DNA of 64,000 nt. Origin: Dendrolimus kikuchii (lineage: Eukaryota; Arthropoda; Insecta; Lepidoptera; Lasiocampidae). The notes under the pieces were generated by a model. The model was not told the DNA's origin. It saw only the letters and a program-made list of their open reading frames with translations, and did no database searches. The position numbers and the translations under genes are program-made. Every line of letters starts with the position of its first letter. Within the stretch, counting starts at the first letter, position 1. The DNA lies in assembly GCA_019925095.2 (NCBI GenBank), contig CM034405.1:16496901-16560900 (forward strand), given 5' to 3'. Positions 62,720 to 64,000 of the stretch are shown here, piece after piece.

Positions 62720-63940
62720 CCCCGCCTGAAAAAATAAAATAAATGTACTGTACTGACCAAGAAGCTTACACACAAAAGCTTCTTGGTACTGACAGACCTT
62801 GCAATAATTGGCTATAATTTTCTTTGCACACTTTACAGTGTAAAGGAAAGTATAATACTCTGTGTAAATTACATATGATATTTTTCGCACTTCATCGAAA
62901 ATGCCCCCAGCCTTTGCTGTCCAACTAAAATGTCCAGCTTCAACAGTTACTTACTGTTTCTGTTGTAGATATTCCTATATCAGCTTGTGTCAGATAGCTG
63001 ATAACGAAATAAAAAAATTGAAAACTTCCACAGTTTAAAATTATAAACTTAAAATGTTTAAAATTCTATGTGCAGTGAAACGTTCTGCTTAGTGATGTTC
63101 AATATCTAACTGTGTGTTTTATATAGTGTACTATGTAGTTCTATATAGTTGACTATACCAATCTTAAATTTAGTAGATTCTTTGTGTAAAAATTATTCTA
63201 TTAAACGCCGTCAAAGCATTTATTTTACTGTCGAGGTTTGTGCATCCATCCAGTTACACATTTTTGACACTAAAATTCACAATTTTCGTATCACCTATAC
63301 CCAATTGTTATACTTCATTGTTCCACGTGACTTATAGTGCAATACTGTGACTATAAGCTATCGTCGTCTTATCTACAAACCGTAATAAATCGTTTTGTTA
63401 ATGCTTTTATGTCACTTAGGTATAAACGTGTGGGTTTTGTGTCTTATTTATTACGCAATACTGTATTTTTAGCAAATGATATAAGTACACCAAATGAATT
63501 AAAATTGATTCACAAAGTAACTTGATTATTGTATAATATCGAATTGGTAACACTTTAAGGCATTACTAATTGATCAATGATTAACCTGTCAAGAAGAAAA
63601 TAAACATTTAGACATAATATTAGACATAGTAGTAGTATTTCTTCAAATAAATTGTATTATATATGCATATTTAAAATCGATACTTTTAAATATGTATTAA
63701 TTATTATTTCATGTCATTGTATTAATTGCTTGCATAAACTTTGAATTACGAAACTAGTGTGATTTATTTGATTGCGCAGATCATAATTATAATTTACAAT
63801 GAACCACTCATTATTAAAATATTTTTCATTTTTTGCAGTTAATAACTTATATATTACAGACAGCCAACGGCTTGCATCGATTCGTTAGTTTCCTCTTATT
63901 GTACTCACACCAAACTATTGCACAGACAGTACGTGTACAA
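62720..63940. other. AT-rich region, nothing recognised
   Basis: 1.2 kb between the R1 relic and the possible plus-strand exon. A small inverted repeat AAGAAGCTT.ACACAC..AAGCTTCTTG occurs at 62759-62787. No coding signal. Confidence 0.6.
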
Positions 63941-63947
63941 CACTAGC

Positions 63948-64000
63948 ATGATGTCAGAATTTTGTCAACAAACAGTGTTTGAAAGTTGTGCAGGGGAAGT
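63948..64000 (+). CDS. possible first exon of a plus-strand gene, cut by the window edge
   Basis: Two adjacent ATGs at 63948 and 63951 open a frame that runs to the edge (MMSEFCQQTVFESCAGE). The 50 bp upstream is free of stops of interest but shows no clear promoter element. Codons look plausible but 17 residues are not enough to identify a family. It would be divergent from POMT2, with 2.6 kb between the starts. Confidence 0.25.
   Translation, partial: MMSEFCQQTVFESCAGE

Noticed and set aside
1..64000. CRISPR array, operon or prophage
   Set aside because: Spliced genes, SINEs and LINE tails show nuclear animal DNA; no regularly spaced direct repeats were seen.

Overview
This is nuclear DNA from an animal, almost certainly a moth or butterfly. 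It is AT-rich. It holds two multi-exon genes with short GT-AG exons, both on the minus strand, set in dense interspersed repeats. The repeats include two tRNA-derived SINE families with A and B boxes, truncated LINE ends with TATG or TATC tails, and MITEs of piggyBac, hAT, pogo and Tc1 type. No complete RNA gene, CRISPR array or bacterial feature is visible.

Positions 1-36544 hold the 5' half of Bruce (BIRC6 orthologue), the giant IAP/ubiquitin-conjugating protein. I placed 24 exons by hand. Their phases agree throughout and give 2282 codons, from the first Met at 36544 to the window edge. They include the N-terminal propeller, the BIR zinc domain (C269, C272, H289, C296), a 2.7 kb exon, and a jelly-roll-like block carrying ERMHSGARR. 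The C-terminal half with the UBC domain must lie beyond position 1.

Positions 36545-41484 are the spacer between the genes, made largely of transposon relics.

Positions 41485-61376 hold a complete 16-exon gene of 705 codons for protein O-mannosyltransferase 2 (POMT2; fly twisted). It has the DE catalytic pair in the first lumenal loop, three MIR repeats and the C-terminal membrane block. It lies upstream of Bruce in the same orientation. Nothing in the sequence links the two genes functionally.

Positions 61377-64000 lie upstream of POMT2. They hold a MITE and the tail of an R1-like LINE. At the extreme right edge there is a possible first exon of a plus-strand gene.

The most unusual structure is a family of about 170-205 bp elements. 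Each is a nearly perfect palindrome followed by a conserved single-copy 3' tail, and each is flanked by 11-13 bp target duplications. Four copies with visible duplications sit in Bruce introns. This combines a foldback body with LINE-style insertion. A three-level nest (hAT in hAT, with a LINE inside) near 52.5-53.4 kb is resolved by its target duplications.
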